64,000 bases of DNA from contig PDPU01000023.1 in the NCBI GenBank assembly GCA_002746645.1, positions 143,922 through 207,921 on the forward strand, in the 5' to 3' direction. Positions within the stretch are counted from its first letter, which is position 1. Every line of letters starts with the position of its first letter. A model generated the notes under the pieces. That model had not been told where the DNA came from. It saw only the letters and a list, made by a program, of their open reading frames with translations, and did no database searches. The DNA comes from Gammaproteobacteria bacterium (lineage in GTDB: Bacteria; Pseudomonadota; Gammaproteobacteria; Granulosicoccales; Granulosicoccaceae). The position numbers were made by a program, and so were the translations under genes. Shown in pieces: positions 27,510 to 36,458 of the stretch.

Positions 27510-27611
27510 TCGTTTGCACGCCGGAACACTGCCGGGTATATATAGACTGATTGCGAGACAAGTGGCAACACACGTCTCCGCATTGACGCTCAACCATTGA
27601 TGGAGTTGCAC

Positions 27612-28067
27612 ATGTTCACTACAAGACGTATCGCACTGCTTTTACTGTTGTCGATTCTTTCACTGGGCAAGGTCGGCTGGGCACAGGAAGACACCGGAAC
27701 CGGCCTCTTCGTGAATCTGACGACGGACGACACCTGGTCAGCCGCCAAGGCCATCAGCTTTGCCCACGAGAAGGCCCTGAAGAACGGTCATGAACCCGTG
27801 GCCATCTGGTTGAACGTGCGCGCCGTCTATCTGGCCGACCGGAAGCGAGCGAGCCATGTTCACGGACTGATGGCAGAAAGCGGCAAGTCGATTCAGGACA
27901 TGCTGAAGGACTTCATGGCCGATGGCGGCCGGGTCATCATGTGCAAGGCATGTTCGACGGCCGCAGGGCTTGACATCGATGACTACATCGAGGGCGTCGA
28001 AATGGGCAGTTGGTCGGAGATCGAGAAGCTGCTGTTCGACCCTGCCATGAAGACCCTGTCCTGGTAG
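27612..28067 (+). CDS. exported DsrE-like protein
   Basis: 151 residues with a signal peptide (RIALLLLLSILSLGKVGWAQ). GLFVNLTTDD, AISFAHEKALKNGHEPVAIWLN and VIMCKACSTAAG follow the DsrE/DsrF sulfur-relay fold, with two Cys in the MCKACS loop where the family carries its active Cys. Exported DsrE-like proteins are known but poorly understood. A GGAG motif lies 8 bp before the chosen ATG; an in-frame ATG four codons upstream is less likely. Role uncertain. Confidence 0.75.
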   Translation: MFTTRRIALLLLLSILSLGKVGWAQEDTGTGLFVNLTTDDTWSAAKAISFAHEKALKNGHEPVAIWLNVRAVYLADRKRASHVHGLMAESGKSIQDMLKDFMADGGRVIMCKACSTAAGLDIDDYIEGVEMGSWSEIEKLLFDPAMKTLSW

Positions 28068-28097
28068 GCATCGGCGTATACAGCAGATCGCAACAAA

Positions 28098-28121
28098 GCA
28101 CTGCCGCTGAGGCGGCAGTGC
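28098..28121 (-). terminator. hairpin between convergent genes, best fit for ppk2
   Basis: A perfect 10-bp inverted repeat (28098-28107 with 28112-28121). Read on the minus strand it is followed by TTTGTTG, so it suits the end of the PPK2 transcript and may act both ways. Confidence 0.7.
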
Positions 28122-28240
28122 CGTGGTCATGCTGCAGGTTGCCGTCAGCCTGGCCGGGCATCGGATGCAAGTCTGCCGCAGCGGCCCGTGACCTCAGCCA
28201 GTCGATTCCAACCGGACGACCCGGACTGATCCCTTCCCGC

Positions 28241-29122
28241 CTAGGCGTAGTAGTTCGGCACCATCGTCATGCTGTCCTTCGGCGGACGGATGTAATCACT
28301 GTCGCTCTGCCGCTCCGGGAGTTCGATGGGTGGCGGGGTGAGATCCTCGTAGGGGATTGTCTCGAGCAGGTGGCGCATGGTATTGAGCCGCGCGAGCTTC
28401 TTGTTGTCGGCATCAACAGCATACCAGGGGGCTTCCTTGATGTCGGTAAAGCGAAACATGTTGTCCTTGGCGCGTGAATACTCCACCCACCGCGAACGCG
28501 ATTCGATATCCATGGGGCTGAGTTTCCAGAACTTCTTGGTATCGCGCGTGCGCGACTGGAAACGCCTTTCCTGCTCTTCATCGCTCACCGAAAACCAGTA
28601 CTTGATGAGGATGATGCCCGAGCGCACCAGCATGCGTTCGAACTCGGGGCAGGTACGCATGAACTCCTCGTATTCCTCGTCGGTGCAGAAGCCCATGACA
28701 CGTTCGACACCGGCGCGGTTGTACCAGCTGCGATCGAAAAGCACCATCTCGCCGGCTGCCGGCAGATGGGGCACATAGCGCTGGAAATACCATTGCGTCT
28801 TTTCCCGCTCGGTGGGCGTACCGAGCGCCACGACATGGGCAATACGCGGGTTCAGCCGTTCGGTGATGCGCTTGATCACGCCGCCCTTGCCCGCGGCATC
28901 GCGACCTTCGAAGATGACCACCACCTTGAGACCCTTCTGCCGTACCCATTCCTGCAGCTTGACCAACTCCGTCTGCAGATGTTCGAGTTCCTTCTCGTAG
29001 CGCTTCCGCTTGATCCTGCCCTTTGCGTTGCAAAGGTGCTTCCTGTCGTGTCTGTGTCCTGCCTTGCGGCCGTGCTTTCCGTCGTGTTTGTGTCTTGCCT
29101 TCCTGCCGTGCTTCCTGCCCAT
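28241..29122 (-). CDS. ppk2: polyphosphate kinase 2 (PPK2)
   Basis: 293 residues. The catalytic core is clear: Walker A in FEGRDAAGKGG, the ITERLNPR helix, and Walker B in DRSWYNRAGVER, followed by WFSVSDEEQERRF and SPMDIESR. PPK2 enzymes use polyphosphate to phosphorylate nucleotides (usually GDP or ADP). The first 30 residues are an unusual His/Lys/Arg tract made of two 12-residue repeats, ahead of the normal start region (KRKRYEKELEHLQTELVKLQ). The ATG chosen is the one starting this tract; an open frame of 31 codons upstream lacks support. Confidence 0.92.
   Translation of the reverse strand: MGRKHGRKARHKHDGKHGRKAGHRHDRKHLCNAKGRIKRKRYEKELEHLQTELVKLQEWVRQKGLKVVVIFEGRDAAGKGGVIKRITERLNPRIAHVVALGTPTEREKTQWYFQRYVPHLPAAGEMVLFDRSWYNRAGVERVMGFCTDEEYEEFMRTCPEFERMLVRSGIILIKYWFSVSDEEQERRFQSRTRDTKKFWKLSPMDIESRSRWVEYSRAKDNMFRFTDIKEAPWYAVDADNKKLARLNTMRHLLETIPYEDLTPPPIELPERQSDSDYIRPPKDSMTMVPNYYA
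29039..29110 (-). repeat. two 36-bp repeats encoding a His/basic tract
   Basis: Two in-frame 36-bp units at the 5' end of ppk2 encode HGRKARHKHDGK and HGRKAGHRHDRK, identical at 9 of 12 residues. Confidence 0.75.
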
Positions 29123-29263
29123 GTGCCTGCCTCGATTGGATTGTTCTGTTGCTGCACCTCCCAGCGTATTCCCATTCGAGTGGTAAATGCAAATCCAATT
29201 CCCGTGAACGATCACGCCTCGGAGGCGTCGACGCCGTCGATAGCCTCGAGACGCCGAGGTTCG

Positions 29264-30262
29264 TCAGCGGCGGATGATATCCTGCCAGTCCACCATTGCC
29301 GTACTGCGTTCGCCCAGCGCATTTGTTCGTACCACTTCGAGCGCACCGGCACCAAGTGCCTGCAGACGCACACTGCTGCCATCGACGGCCCGAAGCAGGA
29401 GTTCTCCTTCGAAGGGAACCCGGGTGGCGGGGTCAAGCGCCAGCGATGACGTGAATGCCGTCAGGCGGATCCGAGCACCGCTCGTGGTTTCGGCAAGCAT
29501 CAGGGTAATGTCCAGTTCACCACGGGTCAGCGCAGCGCTGTTGCCGCCGCCGGTGTAGAGCGAACCGCTGCCCTTCAGGCTCCGCGAGAGCGTCCCCGAC
29601 GTATCGAGACGATGTTCGAAATTGAACTGACGATACTCACAACTCTCACATTGCAGATCGAGAAAACCCTTGATCGACAGCGACCCGGTGCCAAGCGCAT
29701 TGTCCACGCCCGAGGCCTCGAGCGCATAGTTGACGAAGACTTCCTCTCCGGTGTCCGAAACCTGCGCGACACGATAACCGTCGAGTGATGAGCCATCGCG
29801 GTTTTCACAGCCATCGAAATCGATACTCTGGCGCACACCACTGCTGCCGGCATCGTCGAATACCACCGCGCTGCCTTGCAGATCGCACTCGCGGTAAGAC
29901 GCATCGGATGCCGAAGTTTCGGTGTCATCCGGGAAGTTAGCCTCTGGCGGAGCCGCGGGTATGGCACCTCGCATCATCAGGCCGACGGCATCGGCGCCAC
30001 CTGCCGAAAACAGGATGTTCACCACTTCACCGAGAAGTCGGTTCTGATTGGCTGCCGTGATGAGCCCACTTTCATCGGTACCGAGCAGGGCTGAAACGAG
30101 GCTTGCCGATTCCGCCGAAGCCGTCGACGTGTTCTGATCATCGGCCAGCACCGAAGTCGCAGGAGGACCTCCCGGCGCGCCACCGGAAGACCCGCTGTCA
30201 CAGGCCGCCATGACGACGGCAACACCAAGCAATGCGGCATTGAGTACGGGGAATCGGATCAT
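29264..30262 (-). CDS. predicted lipoprotein, tandem paralogue A
   Basis: 332 residues with lipobox VMAAC after a signal peptide. The body has beta-rich segments and a CESC motif (about residue 205). SRSLKGSGSLYTGG, SLALDPATRVPFEGELLLRAVDGS and VDWQDI align segment by segment with the next lipoprotein upstream on the same strand, so the pair arose by duplication. The central VFDDAGSSGVRQSIDFDGC segment is also shared. Function unknown; an envelope location is likely. Confidence 0.6.
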   Translation of the reverse strand: MIRFPVLNAALLGVAVVMAACDSGSSGGAPGGPPATSVLADDQNTSTASAESASLVSALLGTDESGLITAANQNRLLGEVVNILFSAGGADAVGLMMRGAIPAAPPEANFPDDTETSASDASYRECDLQGSAVVFDDAGSSGVRQSIDFDGCENRDGSSLDGYRVAQVSDTGEEVFVNYALEASGVDNALGTGSLSIKGFLDLQCESCEYRQFNFEHRLDTSGTLSRSLKGSGSLYTGGGNSAALTRGELDITLMLAETTSGARIRLTAFTSSLALDPATRVPFEGELLLRAVDGSSVRLQALGAGALEVVRTNALGERSTAMVDWQDIIRR

Positions 30263-30294
30263 GTTCGAGCTCCAGTTCGGAAAGGGATGAGGCA

Positions 30295-31248
30295 TCAGTC
30301 CTGCCGCAATGCACCCCAGGCGACTCGCCGCGTCGTGGTCTCTCCTGCCGCCGATGTATGGTGCAGCACCACATGTGCATCCGAGACATCATCGGCGCTC
30401 ATGACCACGCGGCTGCCGTCGGTTCCGGCAAGGGTCAGGCTGCCGCGTCGCGGCACCAGGGTGGCGGGATCCAGTCCCAGCTGCTCGGCAAGCGCGGAGA
30501 AACTGACACTGGCATCGTCTACCGCAGATTCCAGTGTCATGTCGATCGCGAGTGTCGCTTCGGTCAGAGCATCCTCGGCGTCGAGGGAGGTATGCAGGCT
30601 GCCGCTGCCGCGCACCTGACGTGACACGCTGCCGCTCGATTCGAGCAGACGCACGATCTCGAAGGACTGGTGTTCGCACTGGAAACAGCTCGTGTTGACG
30701 CTGCCTTCGAGCGCGAAATCACCCGTTCCCAGAGAATTCACTGCATTCGAGGCCTCGAGTGAATAATTCACGCGTGACAGGGCGCCACCAGCCACCACTT
30801 CGGCATCGCTAATGCCGCTCAGCGATCTGCCATCGACCACGCAATTCTCGAACTCGAAACTCTGCCTGGATCCCGCCGCATCATTCCGGGCGAATACTTC
30901 AACCGAACCTCCCGCAGCACAGTCGAAGCTGGTGTTCTTGAGTGATTTCGCATCATCGGTCGCCGCGATGGCCGTACGCACTTTGGCTGGTGTGCTCACT
31001 GCAACGATCGCATCGGCGGTATCGGAGCGGGCATTCGAGAACAGCACGTCAAGCGTCTGCGCCAGCATCTCGAGCTGATTGTCGGGTGTGATCGCATCCG
31101 CACCATCGGCAACGACAATGGCGTCTTCAAGCGTGCTGCCGGCACCGGTCGCAGTCTCTGCGGCGGTCGAGGTTTCTTCGGTGCAGCCGTTCAGGGTAAC
31201 GACAAGGCACGTGGCGACGGAAACAACAAGGGCGGATCTGAAACTCAT
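30295..31248 (-). CDS. predicted lipoprotein, tandem paralogue B
   Basis: 317 residues from the ATG beginning the signal peptide; lipobox VTLNGC. It mirrors its neighbour: NYSLEASNAVNSLGTG, a CFQC motif, RQVRGSGSLHTS, QLGLDPATLVPRRGSLTLAGTDGS and a closing VAWGAL. The paired Cys four residues apart (C-x2-C) are conserved in both. Its start is divergent from an M23 peptidase gene 185 bp away. The open frame extends 67 codons upstream into non-protein-like sequence. Confidence 0.6.
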   Translation of the reverse strand: MSFRSALVVSVATCLVVTLNGCTEETSTAAETATGAGSTLEDAIVVADGADAITPDNQLEMLAQTLDVLFSNARSDTADAIVAVSTPAKVRTAIAATDDAKSLKNTSFDCAAGGSVEVFARNDAAGSRQSFEFENCVVDGRSLSGISDAEVVAGGALSRVNYSLEASNAVNSLGTGDFALEGSVNTSCFQCEHQSFEIVRLLESSGSVSRQVRGSGSLHTSLDAEDALTEATLAIDMTLESAVDDASVSFSALAEQLGLDPATLVPRRGSLTLAGTDGSRVVMSADDVSDAHVVLHHTSAAGETTTRRVAWGALRQD

Positions 31249-31433
31249 GAGACTGTGCCGGATTGAGAACTGCCGCACCTCACGCAAGAAACCTGCCGAC
31301 CTGCCCTTCCTCGCCCGCAGCAAACGTGAAATCGCCGTGAAATGATACTGACCGAGCCTGTGTGAGCTTCGATACCGGGCTACGTCAGACACTGTTGTAC
31401 ACTTGCGCCATCCTTGCCAAGGGGGCTGATACC

Positions 31434-32561
31434 ATGCCCAGCCGACCACTGATGGCGTTGCTGATGATTTTCGCGCTGTCGAGCTTCGCGAAGAACAGTG
31501 ATGCCTTCAGCTTCATCGAACACCTTCCGGTACCGGGCGGTGTAGCCGTGATCGATCTCGGCCCGGTCGAGTCGGCCGAAGTCCCCAGACCGACCGCCAC
31601 CTGGAACGGTTTCGACATTGCCGTTGCAGCGCAGGATGATCACTGGCGTGCCTATGTCGGCATTCCGCTGACGACCCGCCCCGGCAAGCACACCCTCGAA
31701 GCCGTTGTGGCCGGAGAGAAGCGTCTCTACGATTTCACCATCGACGACAAGGCCTACGAAGAGCAACACATCACCATCACCGACAAGCGGAAGGTCAATC
31801 CCGCGCCGCTCGACATGGAGCGCATCAATCGGGAGTCGGCGAAATCCAGGATGGCCAGGGCAAGTCGCAGTGACGAGATCTATGCCACGAGCTTCGACTG
31901 GCCTGTTGTCGGGCCCATCTCGAGCCCCTTCGGCCTCAGACGCTTTTTCAACGATCAACCACGACGCCCCCATGGCGGCATCGACATCGCGGCAAATGAA
32001 GGCGTGCCGATTCGTGCGCCAGCCGACGGCGTTGTCATCAACACGGGCGACTACTTCTTCAACGGCAATTCGGTGTTCATCGAGCACGGCCTCGGGCTCA
32101 AGACCTTCTACGCCCACATGAGCCGCATCGATGTCGAACGCGGCGACCGCGTGAAGGCGGGCGAGATCATCGGTGCGGTTGGCGCCACCGGGCGCGTTAC
32201 CGGCCCGCATCTGCACTGGTCTACAGGCCTGAACGGCACCTGGGTGGATCCACTGCTCTTTCTGCCGACCGATACGCCATTGCCGGACGCCGAAGCGAAT
32301 GCCGACCCAGAGACCGAGCCGGACACCGGGACGGTAGCCAAGGCAGCGAATACCAGTCAGAAGCCAAAGGTGAATGCCGATCCGAGGCCTGAAGGAAATG
32401 CCGATCCGGGGCCTGAAGCAAATGCCGAACCGGGGTCCGAAGAAAACGTCGATCCGAGGCCTGAAGCAAATGCCGAGACGCTTGCAGAACAGGCGACCGC
32501 GAATGAGCCAATGGCAACGGACAGCAACGAACCTGCTGAGGACAGGGAAAGCGGCGAGTGA
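31434..32561 (+). CDS. M23 metallopeptidase with repeat tail
   Basis: 375 residues. A signal peptide runs to about residue 24, after a GGGGG ribosome site. The middle holds a small beta domain. The LytM-type M23 domain has RPHGGIDIAANEG, the FYAHMSRIDVERGDRVKAGEIIG block and GPHLHWSTG. All zinc ligands (H-x3-D and H-x-H) look intact, so an active cell-wall endopeptidase is likely. The C-terminal 80 residues are Asn/Ala/Asp/Pro/Glu repeats, partly a 24-bp tandem array. An earlier in-frame start lacks a ribosome site. Confidence 0.9.
   Translation: MPSRPLMALLMIFALSSFAKNSDAFSFIEHLPVPGGVAVIDLGPVESAEVPRPTATWNGFDIAVAAQDDHWRAYVGIPLTTRPGKHTLEAVVAGEKRLYDFTIDDKAYEEQHITITDKRKVNPAPLDMERINRESAKSRMARASRSDEIYATSFDWPVVGPISSPFGLRRFFNDQPRRPHGGIDIAANEGVPIRAPADGVVINTGDYFFNGNSVFIEHGLGLKTFYAHMSRIDVERGDRVKAGEIIGAVGATGRVTGPHLHWSTGLNGTWVDPLLFLPTDTPLPDAEANADPETEPDTGTVAKAANTSQKPKVNADPRPEGNADPGPEANAEPGSEENVDPRPEANAETLAEQATANEPMATDSNEPAEDRESGE
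32373..32477 (+). repeat. 24-bp tandem repeat in the M23 peptidase tail
   Basis: Four in-frame 24-bp units plus a 9-bp partial encode variants of NADPGPEA. They differ by a few substitutions and extend a disordered tail. Confidence 0.9.
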
Positions 32562-32574
32562 GTCGCGGAGACCG

Positions 32575-34209
32575 TCAGTCCCGGCGCTGCCTCCCCGGCA
32601 CGCGCTTTTTCCCGCCACTGGCCGACTCACCGGCCTTTCCCGAACGCCGGCGACGGCGCTCTACCCGTTCGCTTCTGTCCTCTCGCCTGTCGGCCGCGCT
32701 CCTGTTGCTGCGGCGTTTCCTGCGCGTGTCACCCGGCCTGTCGTCGAAAGGGTTGTCGTCCTGCCTGAGTTCGATACGGAGCGGTGTGCCGAACAGCCTG
32801 AGTGCCTTCTGGAAATGATTGGCGAGGTAACGCCTGTAGGACTGCGGTACTTTCGAGGCCTGCTTGCCATGAATGACGATCACGGGCGGATTCTGCCCAC
32901 CCTGATGCGCGTAGCGAAGGCGGATGCGGCGGCCATTGACCATCGGCGGTTGATGCTGACTCGTGGCCAGTTCGAGGTGACGCGTGAGCTGTGGTGTCGA
33001 AAGGTCCGTGAAGGCGGATTTCCAGGCACGGTTGATCGACTTGAACAGATCCCCGACGCCCGATCCGTGAAGCGCGCTGATGTAGTGGATACGCGTGAAG
33101 TGCAGGAAGGCGACGCGCCGTTCGAGTTCTTCGCGCATGGCCTCGCGCGCCTCGGAGCTGATGGCATCCCATTTGTTGATCGCAACGACCAGCGCCCGCC
33201 CCTTCTCCACGACGTAGCCAAGAAGCGAAATGTCCTGCTCGGTGACACCGTCGACGGCATCGAGCAGCATCACGCAGACGTTGCTGCGATCGATCGTCTG
33301 CATGGTCTTGATGGCACTGAAGATCTCGACCTTTTCCTTGACCTTGCCACGCTTTCTGACGCCCGCGGTGTCGACCAGCAGGTACTCTCGTCCGGCGCGC
33401 TCGAACGGTATCGTCACGGCATCGCGCGTGGTACCCGGCATGTCGTAGGCAATCATGCGATCCTCGCCGAGAAGACGATTGATCAGCGTCGACTTGCCCA
33501 CGTTCGGCCTGCCGATGAAAGCAATGCGAAGCTCGTCGGCATCACCATCGGCGGGAACCGCATCACTCGCGGAAACGTCACTACCCGTGGAAGCTGCCTC
33601 ACCGTCACCGATCGCGGCCTGCTCGGCCTGGCGCTCCTCGAGTTCCCTGAGCGCTTCGGCGCGGCGGCGCTTGCGGGAACCTCGGTTCTTCTTCCCCTCA
33701 TCGGGCGTTTCGACCTCGATACCCAGCAATTCGGCGAGTTCATCAACGAGCGCCGTCACACCGCGATTGTGCGCCGCGGCCGTGGGCACGAGGTGTTCGA
33801 AACCAAGCTGGTGAAATTCGAGCTGGGCGCGATCCTCGCCGATGCCGTCGATCTTGTTGACGCAGAGCAGAACCTGTTTCGCCTGGCGGCGCAGTATGCC
33901 GGCGATATCCTCGTCGACCGGTGTGAGGCCGTTGCGGCCATCGACGACGAAGACCACGGCATCGGCTTCGCGCACCGCCTGCAGGGTCTGGTCGGCCATG
34001 GCCGCGTCGAGGCTTTCGGGGGCACCACTGAGCCCGCCGGTATCGACCAGCAGGTAGGGCCAGTTGCCCACCTTGCCGTCGCCGTACTGGCGGTCGCGTG
34101 TGAGCCCCGGCTGATCGGCCACGAGCGCATCCTGACTGCGCGTGAGCTTGTTGAAAAGTGTGGACTTGCCGACGTTGGGCCGACCGACCAGCGCTATCAC
34201 CGGCTTCAT
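32575..34209 (-). CDS. der: ribosome assembly GTPase Der (EngA)
   Basis: 544 residues with two GTPase domains in tandem. Each has G1 GRPNVGKST (about residues 9-17 and 232-240), a DTGG or DTAG G3 and an NKID or NKWD G4. A KH-like C-terminal domain follows (RIRLRYAHQGGQNPP). Der acts in 50S subunit maturation. It exceeds the E. coli protein by about 50 residues because the linker between the G domains is long and acidic and the tail is Arg-rich. bamB and yfgM lie upstream in the usual gammaproteobacterial order. Confidence 0.97.
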   Translation of the reverse strand: MKPVIALVGRPNVGKSTLFNKLTRSQDALVADQPGLTRDRQYGDGKVGNWPYLLVDTGGLSGAPESLDAAMADQTLQAVREADAVVFVVDGRNGLTPVDEDIAGILRRQAKQVLLCVNKIDGIGEDRAQLEFHQLGFEHLVPTAAAHNRGVTALVDELAELLGIEVETPDEGKKNRGSRKRRRAEALRELEERQAEQAAIGDGEAASTGSDVSASDAVPADGDADELRIAFIGRPNVGKSTLINRLLGEDRMIAYDMPGTTRDAVTIPFERAGREYLLVDTAGVRKRGKVKEKVEIFSAIKTMQTIDRSNVCVMLLDAVDGVTEQDISLLGYVVEKGRALVVAINKWDAISSEAREAMREELERRVAFLHFTRIHYISALHGSGVGDLFKSINRAWKSAFTDLSTPQLTRHLELATSQHQPPMVNGRRIRLRYAHQGGQNPPVIVIHGKQASKVPQSYRRYLANHFQKALRLFGTPLRIELRQDDNPFDDRPGDTRRKRRSNRSAADRREDRSERVERRRRRSGKAGESASGGKKRVPGRQRRD

Positions 34210-34346
34210 CGAGATCTGTCTCTGTACAACCCTGGAGGTTGGTGTCGCACACGCGGGCTGCGAGACAACACCGACAAGGCATTACCGGCCAGCGCGCGAC
34301 GGCGCGCGCACATGGCTTGCAGGAACGCCTCGGCGCCGTGCCTGCC

Positions 34347-35513
34347 TCAGAGGTCTGCGTAACGCCAGGCGGCCAGTGTACCTTTTCGGCCAAAGGTATA
34401 GATGACGCCGTCATCGACAATCGGCCGCGCCGTGATCGCTTCCTCCTCGTCGGCGACGCGCGCGCGACCGCGAAGCTTGCCATCGGCAGCATCGATCACG
34501 TGCAGGATACCCCCGCCATCACCCACGAACAGGCGTTCGTCGGCAAGTGCCGGGGTGCCGAGACGCCGCCCGTCGAGTGCCTTCTGTTCCCACAGAAGCT
34601 GTCCTGTATCGAGGTCGTGAGCGCTGATACGGTCATTTTCGTCGACAAGGTACAGGGCTGAGTCACCGAGTGCAAAACCCGCGACGCTGGACGCCGGCAC
34701 CGACCACTGCACCGAGCCTCGCGCTGGTTCGAAGCGTCCGAGTCGCCCCTGATAGCTCACCGCATAGACGGCGCGGTTGTCGTCCAGCACATCGGCGTCG
34801 ATATCGACCATGCGCTCGACTTCCGAACGGCCACTCGGCACTGCCAGGCTGCTTTCCCAGAAACTGCGACCGTCATCGAGCCCGAGCGCAACGAGGTTGC
34901 CATCGTCGAGCCCGACCACCACGCCCTGCGCAACAAGAAGCGGCAGGCCGTATCCGTTGAGCGTCAGCGCCGGTGGGCTGTAGGACACCGACCAGCGCTC
35001 GCTGCCATCGGCAGGCTCGAGCACCCGGAGCTGTCCATTGGTGCTTCTGACGACCACGGCACCGTGTCTGGCTGCTGGTGGTGCCAGTACTTCGGAAGTA
35101 CTGCTCTGTTGCCAGAGCGGCTCGCCGCTGTCGGCCGACAGCGCATCGATACGTCCATCGGTGCTGGCCACATAGAGCTGACCTTCGCCGAAGCCAACGC
35201 CACTGACGATTTTCTTGTCGAGTTCGCGCTGCCAGCGGCGCATGCCGGTGTCGGCAGCATAGGCCGATACGCGCCCCTTGCCGTTGGCGGCGTAGATGAG
35301 ATCCCCGTCAAGCACAGCGTCGAAACGACCGCGCCCGGCTTCGCCGACATTCGACTTCCACAGCCGCAGCAGTTGCACGTCAGCCTGCTGCAGCTCGGCA
35401 AGCGTTGCCAGAGGCTCGGGCGGCGGGTCACTGGAACAGCCGGAAGCAAACGCGAACGAAGCCAGCACAGCGGCAACAAGGGTGCCCTTGCCGTGAAACC
35501 GTCTGCTGCTCAT
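34347..35513 (-). CDS. bamB: outer-membrane assembly lipoprotein BamB
   Basis: 388 residues from the ATG that opens the lipoprotein signal (VAAVLASFAFASGC). The body is an eight-bladed PQQ-type beta-propeller with recurring blade motifs (WQRELDKKIVSGVGF, LYVASTDGRIDALSADSGEPLW, RLGTPALADERLFVGDGGG). BamB is a scaffold of the BAM complex that folds outer-membrane proteins. The frame stays open 49 codons upstream through a Met/Arg/Ala tandem repeat, which makes the start ambiguous, but that tract would wreck the signal peptide. Confidence 0.95.
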   Translation of the reverse strand: MSSRRFHGKGTLVAAVLASFAFASGCSSDPPPEPLATLAELQQADVQLLRLWKSNVGEAGRGRFDAVLDGDLIYAANGKGRVSAYAADTGMRRWQRELDKKIVSGVGFGEGQLYVASTDGRIDALSADSGEPLWQQSSTSEVLAPPAARHGAVVVRSTNGQLRVLEPADGSERWSVSYSPPALTLNGYGLPLLVAQGVVVGLDDGNLVALGLDDGRSFWESSLAVPSGRSEVERMVDIDADVLDDNRAVYAVSYQGRLGRFEPARGSVQWSVPASSVAGFALGDSALYLVDENDRISAHDLDTGQLLWEQKALDGRRLGTPALADERLFVGDGGGILHVIDAADGKLRGRARVADEEEAITARPIVDDGVIYTFGRKGTLAAWRYADL

Positions 35514-35595
35514 CGCCTGACGGTTCATCGCGTCACGGTTCATCGCGTCACGGTTCATCGCTCGGTGCATCACACGGCTCATCGCGCGGCTCATC
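35511..35595 (-). repeat. 12/15-bp tandem repeat at the 5' end of bamB
   Basis: On the minus strand the units read GCGATGAACCGTGAC (twice), then shorter forms such as GCGATGAGCCGT. They lie just upstream of, and abut, the bamB start, and every unit contains ATG, so several candidate start codons exist. Confidence 0.85.
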
Positions 35596-35659
35596 CCGTA
35601 GCACATTGCGCAAGGTGTGCCGGCGGACGCTTTCCTGCGAGGCTGCAGTCGCTGAAGCA

Positions 35660-36346
35660 TCAGCTGCCCTCACCCTCTGCGCCCGCATCGCCCGCATCGC
35701 CTGCATCACTGCCTTCGTTGGCACCCGGAACGGCGAGGTCGTCGATCTTCATCGACAAGGCCTCGGGGTTCGGCACGAAGTCACTGCTACTGGCCGTTTC
35801 GTAGGCGGTGCGCGCCGCATCGGTATCGCCCTTGATCAGGTAGAGGTCTCCCCGCACTTCCTCGAGCAGACCCACGAAGGAATCCGGCACCTTCGCGGGA
35901 AGAATCTCGAGCCCACCATCGGCATTGCCCTGCGCACCCATGACGCGCGCGAGACGTATGCGCGCGATGGTGCGTACGTCTTCAAGCGGCGCATTGCCGG
36001 CGACCCAGTCGAACTGGCGCGCCGCCTCATCGAGTTCTCCGGCCTGCGCCGCCTGGCTGGCTGCGGCAAGCGCCGAATAGGACGCGTAGAGGCTGCCACC
36101 GTGATCATCCTTGAGTTCTTCGGCGAGTTTGTTGAGCGTTTCGGTGTCGCCGGCATCGAGCGCCTCGATGGTGCGCGAATAGCCGTCGCTGGCGGCGATC
36201 GCCTGCTGTTCGCTGCGGTACTGCCAGAAACGCCAGCCACCGATCAGTGCCGCTCCGATGACCACACCGGCAATCACGGCCCGACCGTTGTCGGCCCACC
36301 ATCGCTTGATCGCCTCGACCTGCTGTTCTTCTGTTTCGTAATCCAT
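35660..36346 (-). CDS. yfgM: YfgM-like TPR membrane protein
   Basis: 228 residues. It starts with a short cytoplasmic segment (DYETEEQQVEAIKRWWADNG), one TM helix (AVIAGVVIGAALIGGW), and a periplasmic TPR-like region (YASYSALAAASQAAQAGELDEAA, RIRLARVMGAQGNADGGLEIL, RGDLYLIKGDTDAARTAY). YfgM works with the PpiD chaperone at the Sec translocon. The tail is Gly/Asp/Glu-rich. It lies between hisS and bamB, the standard order. The first 53 codons of the longer frame do not look coding. Confidence 0.93.
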   Translation of the reverse strand: MDYETEEQQVEAIKRWWADNGRAVIAGVVIGAALIGGWRFWQYRSEQQAIAASDGYSRTIEALDAGDTETLNKLAEELKDDHGGSLYASYSALAAASQAAQAGELDEAARQFDWVAGNAPLEDVRTIARIRLARVMGAQGNADGGLEILPAKVPDSFVGLLEEVRGDLYLIKGDTDAARTAYETASSSDFVPNPEALSMKIDDLAVPGANEGSDAGDAGDAGAEGEGS

Positions 36347-36458
36347 TGGAAATACCCCGAGCGCTACCGTATTCTGCGTGACGCCCTGCATTGTAGATGG
36401 TTCGGCGAGGAACGCGGTACCACGAACGCCGAGCTGCACGCACCTCGAAACCCGTTGA

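Noticed and set aside
32374..34362. 662-codon open frame on the plus strand
   Set aside because: Overlaps the M23 tail and is antisense to der; no domain is visible.
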